A stretch of 64,000 nucleotides of DNA. Origin: Grammothele lineata (lineage: Eukaryota > Basidiomycota > Agaricomycetes > Polyporales > Polyporaceae). This document shows positions 20,928 through 32,251 of the stretch, in pieces. How positions within the stretch are numbered: the first letter of the stretch is position 1; every line of letters begins with the position of its first letter. The DNA is taken from positions 62,001-126,000 of the forward strand of contig NDFF03000127.1 in assembly GCA_002150815.3 (NCBI GenBank), given 5' to 3'. A model generated the notes under the pieces. It was not told the DNA's origin, made no database searches, and saw only the letters and a list, made by a program, of their open reading frames with translations. The translations under genes were made by a program, and so were the position numbers.

Positions 20928-22287
20928 ATGGCTTCGGACATTCCTACCACGATGAAAGCACTCGTTATTCAAGATGTGGGTATGTCGATATAATAAATAA
21001 ACTCTTCGTACTCACCGTAGTTGTAGGTTGGAGTTGCAGAGGTCAAGGACCATCCAGTTCCTACCATAACGGACGACGAAGTCCTCATCAAAGTTGCCGC
21101 TGTCGCTCTCAACCCAACTGACTGGAAACGTAATTATCCCTCTTTGCTAATCGCCGAAGATCACTTCGCTGATAAGATGCGATTCGTAGACGTCTATGCT
21201 CCCCGCGGCAAGCCGGGCTCCATAGTTGGCTGTGATATGTCCGGGACCGTTGTGAAGCTCGGAAAGAACGTATCGAACTTCAAACTCGGAGATCATGTTG
21301 TGACTACCAGACACGGCTCTGCATATCCAGACGAGGGAGCCTTCGCAGAATATGCCAAGGCTCCCGCAGACCTTTTGTGGGCGGTGCCAGAGGATACGCT
21401 TACCTTTGAGGAATCTGCGACTTTCAATGTTGCGTATGTCCACCGGCATCTTACACTCATGAAAAAGGTTGTGTGTTAATTATTCTGTGCAGATTCTTGA
21501 CTCCGGTACAGATGTTTTATCACCCCAAGCATCTTGATCTCGTGGAGCCCCCAGACACAGTCCAAGGCGAACAGTGGATTTTGATATACGGCGGCAGCTG
21601 TGAGTGTTCTGTTTTGGAACTGCTTCCCTCGGTCTGATGCGTTCATCGCTGGCGCTTCAGCCGCGGTCGGTCATTTCGCAATCCAGTTCGCCAGCCTCTC
21701 CGGATACAAAGTCGTTGCTACTGCCTCCCCACGCAACCATGATCTTGTGCTTTCTCTCGGAGCAGACGCCGTGTTCGACTATCGCGACCCGGACGTTGTC
21801 GCGAAAATCAAGGCCGTGACAGGAGATTCGCTGGCGCTTGCGTTTGATACCATCTCCGAGAAAGACTCACAGCGTCTCTGTGCCGCTGCGCTCTCCCCTT
21901 CTGGCGGGAAGCTTGGCGTCATCTTGCAACCCCAGCCAGAGGCGATTGGGAGGGAGGACGTCAAGGCCGTCTGTGCGTATTTGGAGTTCCTCCTCTCAAA
22001 TTTCATTCTCGCATCATCACTAACACGGTGTACGGACAGATACCCTTTTGTATACTGCTCAAGGTCGTCCTCTCGACTACGGCCCAAATCTGAAAATCCC
22101 TGCGAAGCCCGAGGATCGGGAGCAGATTGCGACGTTCCTGAAGAAGGTACCTAAGCTCGTTGAGGAGGAGGTCATCAAGCCGCCTAAGATCAAGCTTTGG
22201 GAGGGTGGACTCGCTGCGATCCCGGATGGAATGAACTATATGCGCGAGGGCAAAGTCAGTGCGGAGAAGATCGTCTACCGTCTGTGA
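20928..22287 (+). CDS. GroES-like/MDR NADPH-dependent reductase (ToxD-like), copy C
   Basis: Exons 20928-20975, 21027-21129, 21190-21433, 21493-21599, 21661-21972, 22040-22287 (48, 103, 244, 107, 312, 248 nt); 353 aa. Start MASDIPTTMKALVIQD. Core: ALNPTDWK, IVGCDMSGTVVKLGKNV, DEGAFAEYAKAPADLLW, YGGSSAVGHFAIQFASLSG, LGADAVFDYRDPDVVAKI, and the end EGKVSAEKIVYRL. Same strand and about 570 bp downstream of B, with identical exon sizes except exon 6, so B and C look like the most recent duplication. No loss of motif is visible, so both are probably active. Confidence 0.9.
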
Positions 22288-22716
22288 AGGATGTATAACA
22301 GCAACTTGTCCCATCGTTTGTACAAAAGTGGCCCTTGTACTATTACTTTTCTCTTCGGAGGTAAGAGTGTTGTTCGGATGCTATCAACGATGATTTGGAC
22401 CGAGCGCAATGTGCTCTGTGCCTGAAGCCCGTTACGTAATGACGTTAGACACGGCGCACAGCGCCCAACAACTGTCAACGATAGGCTTGTCACCTCCGCC
22501 ATGTGGCTCCTTGTACCTCACGAAAAGATGGAGATCAGGGCCCACCCGCAGTCTTTGCTCATGATGGAGGTGGCTCGACAGGGCGGGTATCTGTCAAACC
22601 AACATGAGTAAGCAAGGTAAGTATACGCGCTCTCGTAGCTCCGAGGGAGCCTGCTGCCGCGTGGTTGTTAACGTTCAGCATCGGTGGTTCAGCTTACTTG
22701 CGGACACTGAGCAGGC
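22288..22716. other. Intergenic between reductases C and D
   Basis: 429 bp, expected to hold the 3' end of C and the promoter of D. Nothing further seen. Confidence 0.4.
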
Positions 22717-24180
22717 ATGGCATCAACGATACCTGCGACCATGAAAGCTGTGGTGATTGAGGAAGATGATCAAGTAAGCTCTTCCATACTCAATTTGCCA
22801 GGACGCATTCACAGGCTGGCTGCTTCGTGGCATCTCCGCTCATTGCACTTACAGGGTGTTCGTCGCGCGGTGGTCAAGTTGGAGCACCCAGTGCCCGCCA
22901 TCGGCGACGAAGAAGTCCTGATTAAAGTTGTCACCATCGGGCAGAACCCCACCGATTGGAAGCGTGCGTGATCCATTGACTACTCCCTAGCGCCTTCGAC
23001 TGACCCCGATACGGTCTTTCGTGACTCTTGTATCGCAGATGTCGACCACACCATCGCGGGTAGACTTGGGGGAATCTTGGGCTGCGATCTCTCAGGAACG
23101 ATCGTCAAAGTGGGCAAGAACGCTGGTTCGACGCGCAGGGTCGGCGAATACGTCTCAGCGTTTGTCCATGGGGGTGTGTGGGCGGACGAAGGCGCGTTCG
23201 CCGAGTACGCCCGCACTCGCGTGGAGCTCGTCTGGCCTGTTCCGCCCAACACGCTCTCTCCTGAGGAAGCTTCGACGATCAGTTGCGGGTGCGTCTGCAG
23301 CGGAACTTCATCTCTGTCGGTTACTCTTTAACGACTAGGTGTACTCTACTAGGTTGTGGACAGTAGCGCAGGCAATGTACCACCCGAAACGCCTCGGAAT
23401 CCCCGAACCCCCGGCCAAGGCTGCTGGCGACGACGAATGGTTCTTCGTTTACGGGGGAAGTTGTACGTTTTCCCTCTCACCCGTCCTGTGATCCATCCTG
23501 AACGCCCGAGACTGATCTCCTTATTCACCGCCTTTCCAGCTGCCGTCGGCCAATATGCGATCCAACTCGCGCACCTCTCCGGCTTCAAGGTCGCCACAAC
23601 CTGCTCCCCACGTAACTTCGACCTCGTGAGCGGGCTGGGAGCGGACGCCGTGGTCGACTACCATGCGTCCGATGCCGTCGCGCAGCTACAGGCCGCGACG
23701 GGCTCGGACTCGGGCCCCGGGATCGTCTTCGCGCTCGATGCGATTTCGGAAGACACGACTGCGAAAATGACGGGGGCAGTATTTGGTCCGAAGGGCGGCA
23801 AGATGATCGTGCTCCTGCGCCCGCGGCCAGAGTGGAAAGTTCGGGAAGACGTAGAGGTATTGCGTGCGTGGTGTCTCCTTGCTTTATCCTTTCAACACGG
23901 CAGCTGATCGGATTGGTGTACGGCTACAGACACGCTCCTGTACACCGCCCTTGGGCGCGAATTCGATTACGGGCCCGATATCGTGTACCCCATCTCGCTC
24001 GAGGACAAGGCGCAGATAGCCGCCTTCATCCTTAAAATACCTCAATTCGTCAAAGACGGCGCGGTGAAGCCACTACCCGTCAAGTTCTGGGAAGGCGGGT
24101 TGGACGCGATTCCGGATGGCCTTGACTATATGCGCCAAGGGAAGGTCAGCGGGGAGAAGATCGTGTATAGGGTGGGGTAG
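22717..24180 (+). CDS. GroES-like/MDR NADPH-dependent reductase (ToxD-like), copy D (divergent)
   Basis: Exons 22717-22773, 22855-22963, 23039-23288, 23353-23462, 23540-23863, 23930-24180 (57, 109, 250, 110, 324, 251 nt); 366 aa. Intron positions match A-C but every exon is a few codons longer. Segments: MASTIPATMKAVVIEE, GQNPTDWK, ILGCDLSGTIVKVGKNA, DEGAFAEYARTRVELVW, YGGSSAVGQYAIQLAHLSG, LGADAVVDYHASDAVAQL. Where A-C read FDTISE, D reads FALDAISED after an inserted Ser/Gly/Pro stretch, so the pocket near the NADPH site may differ. Ends GKVSGEKIVYRVG. It is the most divergent intact copy and probably the oldest split. Confidence 0.88.
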
Positions 24181-24373
24181 AACGGGTCCTGGTGGGGCCT
24201 TCCCGTGCAACTTAGCTGTTTCCTGTCGGCGCAGGGTGCATTAGAGACTTCAAATGTAACTTAGATGAGCTCGCATCTGACAAGCGTTGTACGATGCACA
24301 ACGTGGCCTTGTATTCAACGTCCTATCGACGACGGTCTGAGTCTACATCTGTACACCACTATCTATGGAAGTT

Positions 24374-26404
24374 TCATTCCTGCCACTCAAACGAGCCCAC
24401 GACCGCCGTCCTGCCAATCAACGAGCCAGGTCCGGGCGAGAGCACCGTCATGCGTTTGTTTGGCAAGTCCAGCGCTGTGCTAATTAAAACCACGCTTCTC
24501 GTTAGCACATCACGCGTTTTTGGGCGAGGAAGGTAAAGAAGATACGCACATGACGATGTAACCAACGACGGGCAGATCGAGCACCTCCTCGTCGTACCGC
24601 TCCGCCTCGTCCGCGTTCGGCGGCGCGAGCACAGCGAGCACGGCGTTGTACAGGCCAGAGCCGGGCACGGCCGCGTCGACAAGGAGAGGCTGCATCTCTG
24701 ACACGACACGCGTCGCGCCGATTGGTAGTGCAGATGTCGGAGCCATGGTTTCTATTCGTCACGAATTAGTTGCCAGGTCGTGTATCGTGAAGATAGGGGG
24801 ACAAGGGGGACAGGACGTACCTTCGCCGATGCGATAGATCGTAATATCCCCGAAGTTCACTGACGTCGAGAGTGGGGATAGTTGTAACGTCAGGTCAGGG
24901 GTCTGCTCTCCGCCTTGAACAAATGCCTTGGCTGCGAGTCCTGGTGGAGGCTGGAGCACGTGGCCATAGAAGTATGTGTGCAGTTGGTACTGGTGCACGC
25001 GTTCGCGATACGCGGCGTCGAGCTCGACAACCTGCATAGGCAGAAGGTCAATTGAGGAATGGACGCATAATACGGAAAGGTACACACGCCGCCGGATTTT
25101 GGGATTTTGAGGACGACCATGCGGCTTCCGTATATGCGCTGCATCTCCACGTTGAGCTTCTCGTGTCCGACGACAAGGATGACGTTGACTGGCAATAATA
25201 TAAGGGACTTGATACAAGATGAGGAGTGTATATGGACGAACTTTGGAAAGCATCGACGCAGGCCTTGATCATTGTGAGACGGTGGTCACTCCCGCTGGCT
25301 GAGCTGGGGCTGGCGGCGAATGACGAAGGCGTATCCACGATCAACCCCGCGCATCGACCTGCGCATCATCGTTAGCATAGTCCTACACGAAACACATAGG
25401 CAAAGTGCGGACCTTTTGCGTCGCCCTCATACTTATCCCGGATGTTCTCCCCCAAGTTGCGGATGAGTCGGTCCATCAAGAGTGGGTTCCGACGCATCTC
25501 CCGATGACCGTACCAATACGACAAGGGTAGTAACGCGTTTGAGGTGATATGACTGGGGGCAGATGTTGCGCTCGAACCAAGGGGCGTTGCCGGGGTGGCT
25601 GTCTGGAGGGGCGCCACAATGGGTGCCGCAGAAATCGCTCCTGGGACAGCCCAACCACCCTAAATTCCAAAGCAAGCACAAATATTCTGATGAAAACTCC
25701 GTGCCTGAATCGCAAACTGAGCGCAACGCACCTCACTTGGGTCGACGTTGACTAGAACAGGTGCCCAGTCCTGGCCGGCGCGGACCGTGTAGTTGGTGAG
25801 GATCTTGCACACCGTCGTCTTGCCTGAGTTCTCGGGGCCGAGCACGAGCACGCGGGGAGGGTCCGTGACCCCCATCCCTGTCGGGTCGTCATCGTCGCCA
25901 CCGGGCGGAGGTGAACCGCGGGAGACAGCGAGCGCACGGACACGCATCTGCTCGAGCGCGATGTGCACATTGGCGTACGCGGCCATGGGTGTCTCGTCGG
26001 AGAGGTACTCGACAGAGGGTTGGCCTATGACGTGCTGAGGCGGGAGGGATAGGTAAACATACGGATATCGCGTTCGGGCAGGCGGGAACTCTTGTAGAGC
26101 AGTGTTCATAGAAGGATAGGGAGTACTCATCTCTATAGTGCAACCCTGCCAGGTATATACTGCCGCCTTGCACTCCTGGCCGAAGAGATACGCCTTGCCC
26201 TCGGCGAGCTCCGCGCCAAAGATTTCCGCATACCCGTTGATGAGCTGTACAAGACATGAAAACAAGAGAACAATGCATGAAATAGGGACGTACCTTAATG
26301 GCGAGGGTGGTGCCGGGATCGAGCTCAAATCTGTACTCAGACTCCGGCTGAAGAGTCCACTGTCGACTGTGAACATCCATGTTCGTATCACCACTACCTG
26401 CCAT
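24374..26404 (-). CDS. CLP1: CLP1, polynucleotide kinase-like mRNA 3'-end processing factor
   Basis: Nuclear subunit of the cleavage/polyadenylation factor IA complex. Nine minus-strand exons: 26294-26404, 26127-26244, 26024-25732, 25659-25413, 25358-25242, 25188-25088, 25031-24821, 24751-24550, 24479-24374; 501 aa. The N-terminal domain contains WTLQPESEYRFELDPGT and LINGYAEIFGAEL. The P-loop GPENSGKTT begins at about residue 139, in the position of the family's GPxxxGKST. The central domain has LVNVDPSEGGWAVPGAISA, YWYGHREMRRNP and GLIVDTPSSF. The C-terminal domain ends GRTAVVGSFEWQE, typical of the family. The joins at IEM|SQPSVEYLSDETPM and GYIV|ITALDLPNKRM fix two introns. A Gly/Asp-rich insert (PPPGGDDDDPTG) precedes the P-loop. 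Tail-to-tail with reductase D, 193 bp apart. Confidence 0.92.
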
Positions 26405-26913
26405 CCCTACCACCGCCTCCAGTGCGCAAAACGCTCAATGTGTGGTGTCCTGCGAGCACAGTCTGCACGCCCACTAGCAAACCAAACTAGTTGTAGGGGC
26501 AGTCAACCAGCGGGGGTTTCAGACCACACGTGGTAACTCGGACAAGCAGAAACGAAAGGATGGATTCCTAGTGGTACAGAAGATATCCAACCGCGTCTTC
26601 CTTCAGGTCGAGATGATTGTCGTCGGAGTCGAGTCTAGAGTCTGGTGCTCGTCGTCCGCCCCCAACACAGTCGCGAAAATAGTGACGTCACCAGGTCACG
26701 GTCACGGTCACCACCAGAGGAGTTTGGAGTCGCCGCGACAAGGCTTGCCAGAGCCATCAGTACATCCCGCGTCCTGGCCGGGGAATTCCAACACACGAAC
26801 GTTCCGTCCAATGGTTATTCAGTCGAACAGTGCAGCTTCCAAACATAACAATATATTCCTTGAACGGGGAGCGTCAATTGCCCAGTGTCCGGCTCCCGAG
26901 ACGGAGTCTAGAA
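26405..26913. other. Promoter of CLP1 and 3' flank of F-box-like gene 2
   Basis: 509 bp. A GGTCACGGTCACGGTCACC triple repeat of GGTCAC lies around 26694-26712. No gene seen. Confidence 0.45.
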
Positions 26914-28117
26914 TCAGGGTAACAGCGTGGTTTCTACTTTGCGTACTCGTGCCCACCGCTGGCCTTCCTCCCAGCATCCAGCACCGTCAGCTTCGATGCG
27001 CTCCATCCATTCATGCTTTACCCGCAGAATACACATACGATTGGAGTCCATCGAGCCTACGCTCAGCTTCGGTATTTCAAGGGGCGGAAGAACCTCTAGT
27101 GGCACCCGTGAACGTTTCGCGATGCGCTGAAGATAAAGCAGAAAGGCGCAGAACGCCAGGTCCGCCGTCTGGTTTCCCCCGGGGTTCCCGGGCGGAGGCG
27201 CAGGATGTGGCTGGACCATTGCACATTGCAGATGCGGGAAATACTCTTCTCCAGCAATCTTGCCTGCAAACGTACCAACCAGAACCAATGAGCACCTGGC
27301 GACTGGACGACTCCGCCCTTTCGAAGACATAATACTCACCAACTACCATGTTGAAACTGTCAACAGTGACGCGTGGCAGCGCACCCAGTCTCGATACACG
27401 CAAATGCGTGACATTGGGTGCGTGTTTCGCCCATTGTACGAAGTCCACGTCGCGCCCCACGAACGCCAAGATGTGGTGCAGGCAGCACAAGGCAGGATAC
27501 ATCGGCCGTACGGTTGGTGCGAATGCGAGGGGGAGGAAGCTCGGGTCCCCGCCGACGAGCGTGAGCTCGCGGAGAGCCGGGAACGCACAGCGCACGACAG
27601 TGCTTGCGCGCCATTGTGCTTGGACGAGGGCGAGGGTGCGCACGTCTGGTGCAACGGCACGGATGAGCGCGGGCACGACGTGGTCGTACCGCGTGTCGAG
27701 TGTGTCCTGCGCCGCGTGCCACTGTTGTGTCCGTCGCTGCATTGCGGCGAGGAACTCGGCGCGCGATCCTGGTGCGGACCCTGCGGTGTTAGTGGATGGC
27801 GGTTGACTCGGGCTTGTGATGGCAGAAAAGGATAAGGGTCCCGGGCTGGCCTTGGAGCTTGTATCGAGAAGCGAGAGGCAAAGGTGGCGAACGCGCGGCA
27901 GGGCCTCGACGGCTCGTGCACGTTCAGCCTCGTACGAGGTGAGAAAACGCTCGATCTTGTCAGGTGAGCTGAAGATGCAAACGGAGAAGAAGCGAGCAGG
28001 GCGGGTCGTGGCGCGGATGTGTTTTGAGACGAGAGAAAGAGCACAGCCGGTGGGCCCACCGTCCGTGCAGGCGAAAAACGCGATGAGGGTGATGAGCTCG
28101 ACAGGCAGCTTGTCCAT
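26914..28117 (-). CDS. F-box-like protein 2
   Basis: Exons 27340-28117 and 26914-27263 with a 76-bp intron; 375 aa. The N-terminus (MDKLPVELITLIAFFACTDG, then CALSLVSKHIRATTRP) matches the short F-box form common in Agaricomycetes, expected to bind Skp1. The middle has Leu-rich units (VRTLALVQAQW, FPALRELTLVGGD) that may form a target-binding surface. The C-terminus (FLLYLQRIAKRSRVPLEVLPPLEIP) follows the join NMVVG|KIAGEEY. The start is the first ATG of the F-box motif. No neighbour suggests its target. It may be one of the many lineage-expanded F-box-like genes of mushrooms. Confidence 0.72.
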
Positions 28118-28926
28118 GGTGGGGTAGAGGTTTGTGCATATTCCGAGTCAACTGCTCCAATTTATAGCGATTTTGCGCGATAAATAAATGCGACACTGCT
28201 TGCAAATGAGAAAAGGTGATATTACGGGCGCGGATGTGAACACCGCCCATGGAGGCCGATAAACGTCGATCACGATTGTCGTGACGGACGCAGCGACAGT
28301 AGGATGATCAAAAGACGCTTCTATCTGCCTCTAGTTTCAATCAGAGGTTTGAGAGCACCGTGCGGTCAGTCCGGAAGCGGAGAAGAAGAAAATATTACAT
28401 CCGCGATGTATTAAAGCATCCACACAGCCCAATCCGAGCGGAGTATTGAGAACGTTCGGGTGGCCTTGTATACAATTGTTTGGTCAAGCCTGGAGTAGGG
28501 GGAGGCCAGATGGAATAGCTGAGTAAGGCAAACGGTAGTTCCAATACCTGGTGGTCCGAGAAATCAGAAGAACCTAGATCGTGCAGTGACCAGTCCGGAG
28601 TCCTAGAATTAGAACTCCGGCCGGAAACGCCCGGTATACAAGTTGTTTTGGGCGCCTGAAGTACTATCCACCTGCTACAGTACTACCAGTAAGGCTCGGA
28701 CTCTATGCATACTCTGCAAGTAACGTTACGCTTTCCTCACTTCTCGGGCCACAGGTATGTGCTGCGCTAAAACGGTACCCGCTGGTGCAATGACGCCGCT
28801 CACCCACGTAGCTGTGGCAAGCCATGGTGCGACCCCTTTTTGTAGACTAAGACTCGGTGTGGCCCAAGCCCACCGCTTCACGACGTCTTACGTTGTGTGG
28901 TGATAAAGCGTCCGCTGGGAAGCTTA
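28118..28926. other. Divergent intergenic between F-box-like genes 2 and 3
   Basis: 809 bp. No coding signal. It may include lost 5' exons of gene 3, whose own F-box is missing, but I cannot identify one. Confidence 0.4.
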
Positions 28927-30468
28927 ATGCCACTCACCCTACATTCGCTTTGCAGCATCTTCAGATATAACGTGATGCCGCCGTGCACTCGAGAGTCACC
29001 CCCACTCTCCCTGATTGAACCTCGATACGAGTCGATCGAACTTTTGAAGGTGACTTCACATACGGCGCACCATATTCAAGTTGTCGCCGGAATCTGGCTA
29101 ATGTGCTGCCTTTGTCTCTCCACAGACCGCCGTTTCAATATGCTCGAAATTCTATGCGTCCTACACGTCTCGCAAGATGGCGGGCTGCAAGAGCAACAGA
29201 TGAAGCTGAATTCTCTTCAGAACATTCACAGCCTCAGCCGCCGAGTTACAGACCTGAAGGTTAAAGTGGACTCACTGCACGAGTTCGTCCATCAAGACGT
29301 CGCAGGGTGGTTCAAAAATCTAGACTGGCCAGCCCTAAGTTCCCTGCAGTTCGTCGTCAAGCACCTCTATCAGATCTCCCCTATGGACATGCCTTGGGTT
29401 GACATGGATGTCAACCGTCTCCCTCGACTGAGAGTACTTTGCTTGGATGGTGTCTACGTAAACTGGACCGCACCGGTGTTCTACCAGCTGAAGAAAGTCG
29501 TATTGTCCAACTATCCGGCGTTCAGTCCGTGCACGTCTATCGCCGATTTCCAGAACGCTATGGCATGTTGGACGTCCTTGGAAACATTTCACCTCCACAA
29601 GTTTCTTGACGCCTTCACTCTCCACGTCGAAAACGTTCCCGTTTCGCTCCCGCAGCTTCACGAGCTCATTGTGATCGACGGTCCCACACGTGTCTTGCAC
29701 TTTAACATACACATCAAGACCCCCAACGTCGTGCGCACCTTCCTCGCGAGTCCTGTTCTTCGGAAAGACTCCGTCATGGGCAGCCCCTTGGGATTCTTGG
29801 GCATGATTGACGAACGGACGGACGCTTGCAACTTTCTGAACCGCAAGGCGACACGTCTCATCGTTGGACTACTCAGCGGGGACGACGTGGTCGGACTCGA
29901 GGCACTGGAAGGCATGGAATGTGGCCGTCTCGTCCTCCGTTCAGTCAACCACGCCGATGACTCCGACGGCACGCCCGCACCCAGCAAAGAGTCGCTCTTC
30001 GCGGACGCGCTCGTAGCAGCCGCGACGTTCCTCTCCCTCGGGAATGCGCACAGTGGTCAATGCGCGATCGAGGAACTCAAGGTCGTGGGCCCGCTCCGCG
30101 CTGACCTCGCTCTGGACGGGGTCGAATATCTTGTGCAGCGCTGTCCGCGGCACTTGCGGTCGCTGACCGTGCGCGACACGTCGCAGGCCGGGCTCCCGCC
30201 CGCGCTTCTGCGCGTGCTGCACAGCAAGGAGTTTCCGGCCTTGGAAAGTGTTACGTTCACGGGCAGTTGTCCCCGTGGGTACCTGCAGCCGACTCTCGAC
30301 GATCTTCAAGATGTGCTGAGGAGGCGCGGGGCAAAGAAGCTCGCAAGCGTCAAGCTGGAGTTCGCTGAGCCGAGTGAAGATTGGGCTGCGGAGGTCTCAA
30401 TTGTGGATAAGATGAAGCGTATCTTCGAGCCTCATGTTGTCGAGTTGGATGTGCGATTCCAGATGTAG
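28927..30468 (+). CDS. LRR-like protein 3, F-box not evident (5' end uncertain)
   Basis: One open frame of 513 aa from the first in-frame ATG at 28927. From about residue 90 it has regular helical/Leu-rich units: SLHEFVHQDVAGWFKNLDWPALSSLQF, LPRLRVLCLDGVYVNW, FYQLKKVVLSNYPAF, LPQLHELIVIDG and CPRHLRSLTVRD, which resemble the C-terminal part of basidiomycete F-box proteins. The first 80 residues are irregular and hydrophobic and carry no F-box; a stretch around 29052-29125 has intron-like ends (GTGACT, CTCCACAG). So either the true 5' end is different, or the F-box has been lost. The 3' two thirds is clearly coding. Confidence 0.6.
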   Translation: MPLTLHSLCSIFRYNVMPPCTRESPPLSLIEPRYESIELLKVTSHTAHHIQVVAGIWLMCCLCLSTDRRFNMLEILCVLHVSQDGGLQEQQMKLNSLQNIHSLSRRVTDLKVKVDSLHEFVHQDVAGWFKNLDWPALSSLQFVVKHLYQISPMDMPWVDMDVNRLPRLRVLCLDGVYVNWTAPVFYQLKKVVLSNYPAFSPCTSIADFQNAMACWTSLETFHLHKFLDAFTLHVENVPVSLPQLHELIVIDGPTRVLHFNIHIKTPNVVRTFLASPVLRKDSVMGSPLGFLGMIDERTDACNFLNRKATRLIVGLLSGDDVVGLEALEGMECGRLVLRSVNHADDSDGTPAPSKESLFADALVAAATFLSLGNAHSGQCAIEELKVVGPLRADLALDGVEYLVQRCPRHLRSLTVRDTSQAGLPPALLRVLHSKEFPALESVTFTGSCPRGYLQPTLDDLQDVLRRRGAKKLASVKLEFAEPSEDWAAEVSIVDKMKRIFEPHVVELDVRFQM

Positions 30469-30829
30469 GTTGGTAGCCTATAATCGAATGTATTAGTTCT
30501 TTACTCTGAACACGTTGGTGCTGTTCAAAGCCGGTGTAATTCCGCGTACAAGCTTCCGCGTGCGTATGGTGCCGAGAATACGAGTCATAATGCCTGCAGA
30601 CCGTGATGTTGGGGGCCGTCTGCGAGATCGAGGCGGTGAGTGTGATCTAACATCTCATCATGTAGTCATGCCAGAACCGAGACTGCAGACCCCTTCACCT
30701 GTGCCGGGGAGGTCTGAATATATAGGTTTCGATCATGTGAATGGCTGGCGACAGCCTTTCCTTCCTCCCTCGTCCTCCCAAATATTCTGCCAGTGGCCTA
30801 GCAGCTGCACCCTACGCACCATCCGAATA
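30469..30829. other. Promoter region of gene at 30830
   Basis: 361 bp between two genes on the same strand; contains the TATA box at 30719. Confidence 0.45.
30719..30724 (+). promoter_or_regulatory. TATA box of gene at 30830
   Basis: TATATA 111 bp before the ATG, similar to the spacing at reductase A and the DUF6593-like gene. Confidence 0.55.
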
Positions 30830-31757
30830 ATGGCACGAGAATCCCTCAGCTATGCACAGACACGCCAGGTGGAACCTATGTCGGATGGAGAGGATACCGA
30901 AGCCTCCAGTGTTTCAGGCGTACTCCACACCGAACATTATGTCAGCTACACCGTCGAGGACGTCCTCGCGGTCCGCACGATCCTCAACGCCGAGACGCCC
31001 ATCGAGCTCCCCATCGAACTCGTCCTATACATCATGGAGCTCGCCGAGTATCGTCTGACGGTGAGCGCTGAACACAAGCCCGAGCGCAGGATCAGCGCGC
31101 GGAGCGACAACGCCTTTTGCGCCGCGCGGCTCGCCCTCGTCACCCCTCCGATGCCCGTCGGGGTGGAGGGCGAGTTCTGGCGGGCGTGGAAAGTGACATT
31201 CGAGTTTGACGGTCATGATCAGGGTTGGGGAGGCGGGGCTCCTGGTGCGTACATGCATACTACGATGCTGCGATGGGTCATCGGAGATGTTGAATCCCGA
31301 CGACCTTCCAGGCAGGTACTCGCCCGCTTGGTCGTGGTACGAGGCTTGCATATTCCGCCGCAAGGGCGCGGGGACTGTCGACGTCCAAGACGCCGCTATA
31401 GACTGGGAACAGATCCAAGACGGAGACTATCGTACTTCGGAGGACGCCGAGAAAGAGCTGGCATCGGGCGGATGGCAGATGGTCCGGAACAGCGATGACC
31501 AGTGCGCATGGCGAGTCCAGTCAAACTGCGTCGCGCGGAGGGATTACGAAACTTTCACGGTTACATGGACATCGGAGGTAGTCGAGGATGAGCTCGAGGT
31601 CGAGGCGAGGGCGAAACACGGGACGGGCGACGGGCGGGGTTTCGTGAAGGCGCTGCAGCCTGGGGACAGAGTGGGTTTGTGGATGAGAGCGCAATTCCCT
31701 GGTTGGGCGAACTACTTGAGGGAGGCCAAGATTGAGGTCCAGTGGGCTGTACGGTGA
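30830..31757 (+). CDS. Hypothetical protein with minimal F-box-like motif
   Basis: Exons 30830-31244 and 31312-31757 joined as GGAP|GRYSPAWSWYEA; 286 aa. Residues about 60-75 (PIELPIELVLYIMELAEY) resemble the core helix of an F-box. The second exon is the conserved part, with WYEACIFRRKG, WQMVRNSDDQCAWRVQSN, FTVTWTSEV, GDRVGLWMRAQFPGWANYL and a final EVQWAVR. A family of this form is frequent in Agaricomycetes, with no known function as far as I know. No signal peptide or transmembrane segment. It sits beside F-box-like genes 2 and 3, which suggests a related role but does not show one. Confidence 0.65.
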
Positions 31758-31996
31758 AAAGCTTGTAGTTGCTGTGGGGGTTAGGTGGAGAAGGAACGAC
31801 TACGCTAGGCGCGCACCTGTCTATTGGCTTGAAACCTCCGGATCCTGGTAGCTTTTGCTGTCCCATTGCTACAAATATTCTATCTCTTGGCTCATGAGCG
31901 ACAAAGTACGAGTGTTAGACATAGTGGTAACATAACTATTCCTGATGATACACTAAGGACACAACTGTACCCTTCCGGAGCAGCCAATATCGCAAG
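31758..31996. other. Short intergenic before reductase relic
   Basis: 3' flank of the gene at 30830. Nothing seen. Confidence 0.35.
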
Positions 31997-32251
31997 TTAA
32001 ACCTTGTACATGATCTTCTCAGCACTAACCTTCCCCTTGGGCATATACGCCAGCCCATCCGCCGCGGCACCACCTCAAGCCCGCCCTTCCACAACTTCAC
32101 CGGGAGCGACCGCGCCGCGCCCTCCTCTACCAGCTGAGGCAGCTTCTTCAAGAACGCGCCGACCATGTGCGCCCCAGTGTCCGCCTCTTCGACCCCGAAC
32201 GTCTTCCACGGCATGTCGAACGCGCGCCCGCACGCGGTGTAGATGAGCGTC
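31997..32251 (-). pseudogene. Relic of GroES-like/MDR reductase: last exon only, frameshifted
   Basis: Matches the sixth exon of reductases A-D. It begins just after an acceptor AG with PTLIYTACGRAF (copy A: PTLIYTSLGRAF) and continues FLKKLPQLVEE and LPVKLWKGGLEVVP. Around position 32070 a small indel shifts the frame; in another frame the sequence resumes as DGLAYMPKGKVSAEKIMYKV and stops at 31997. No exon 1-5 sequence is found upstream on the minus strand. It is most like copy A by eye, and lies about 8 kb from the array, beyond CLP1 and three other genes. Confidence 0.8.
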
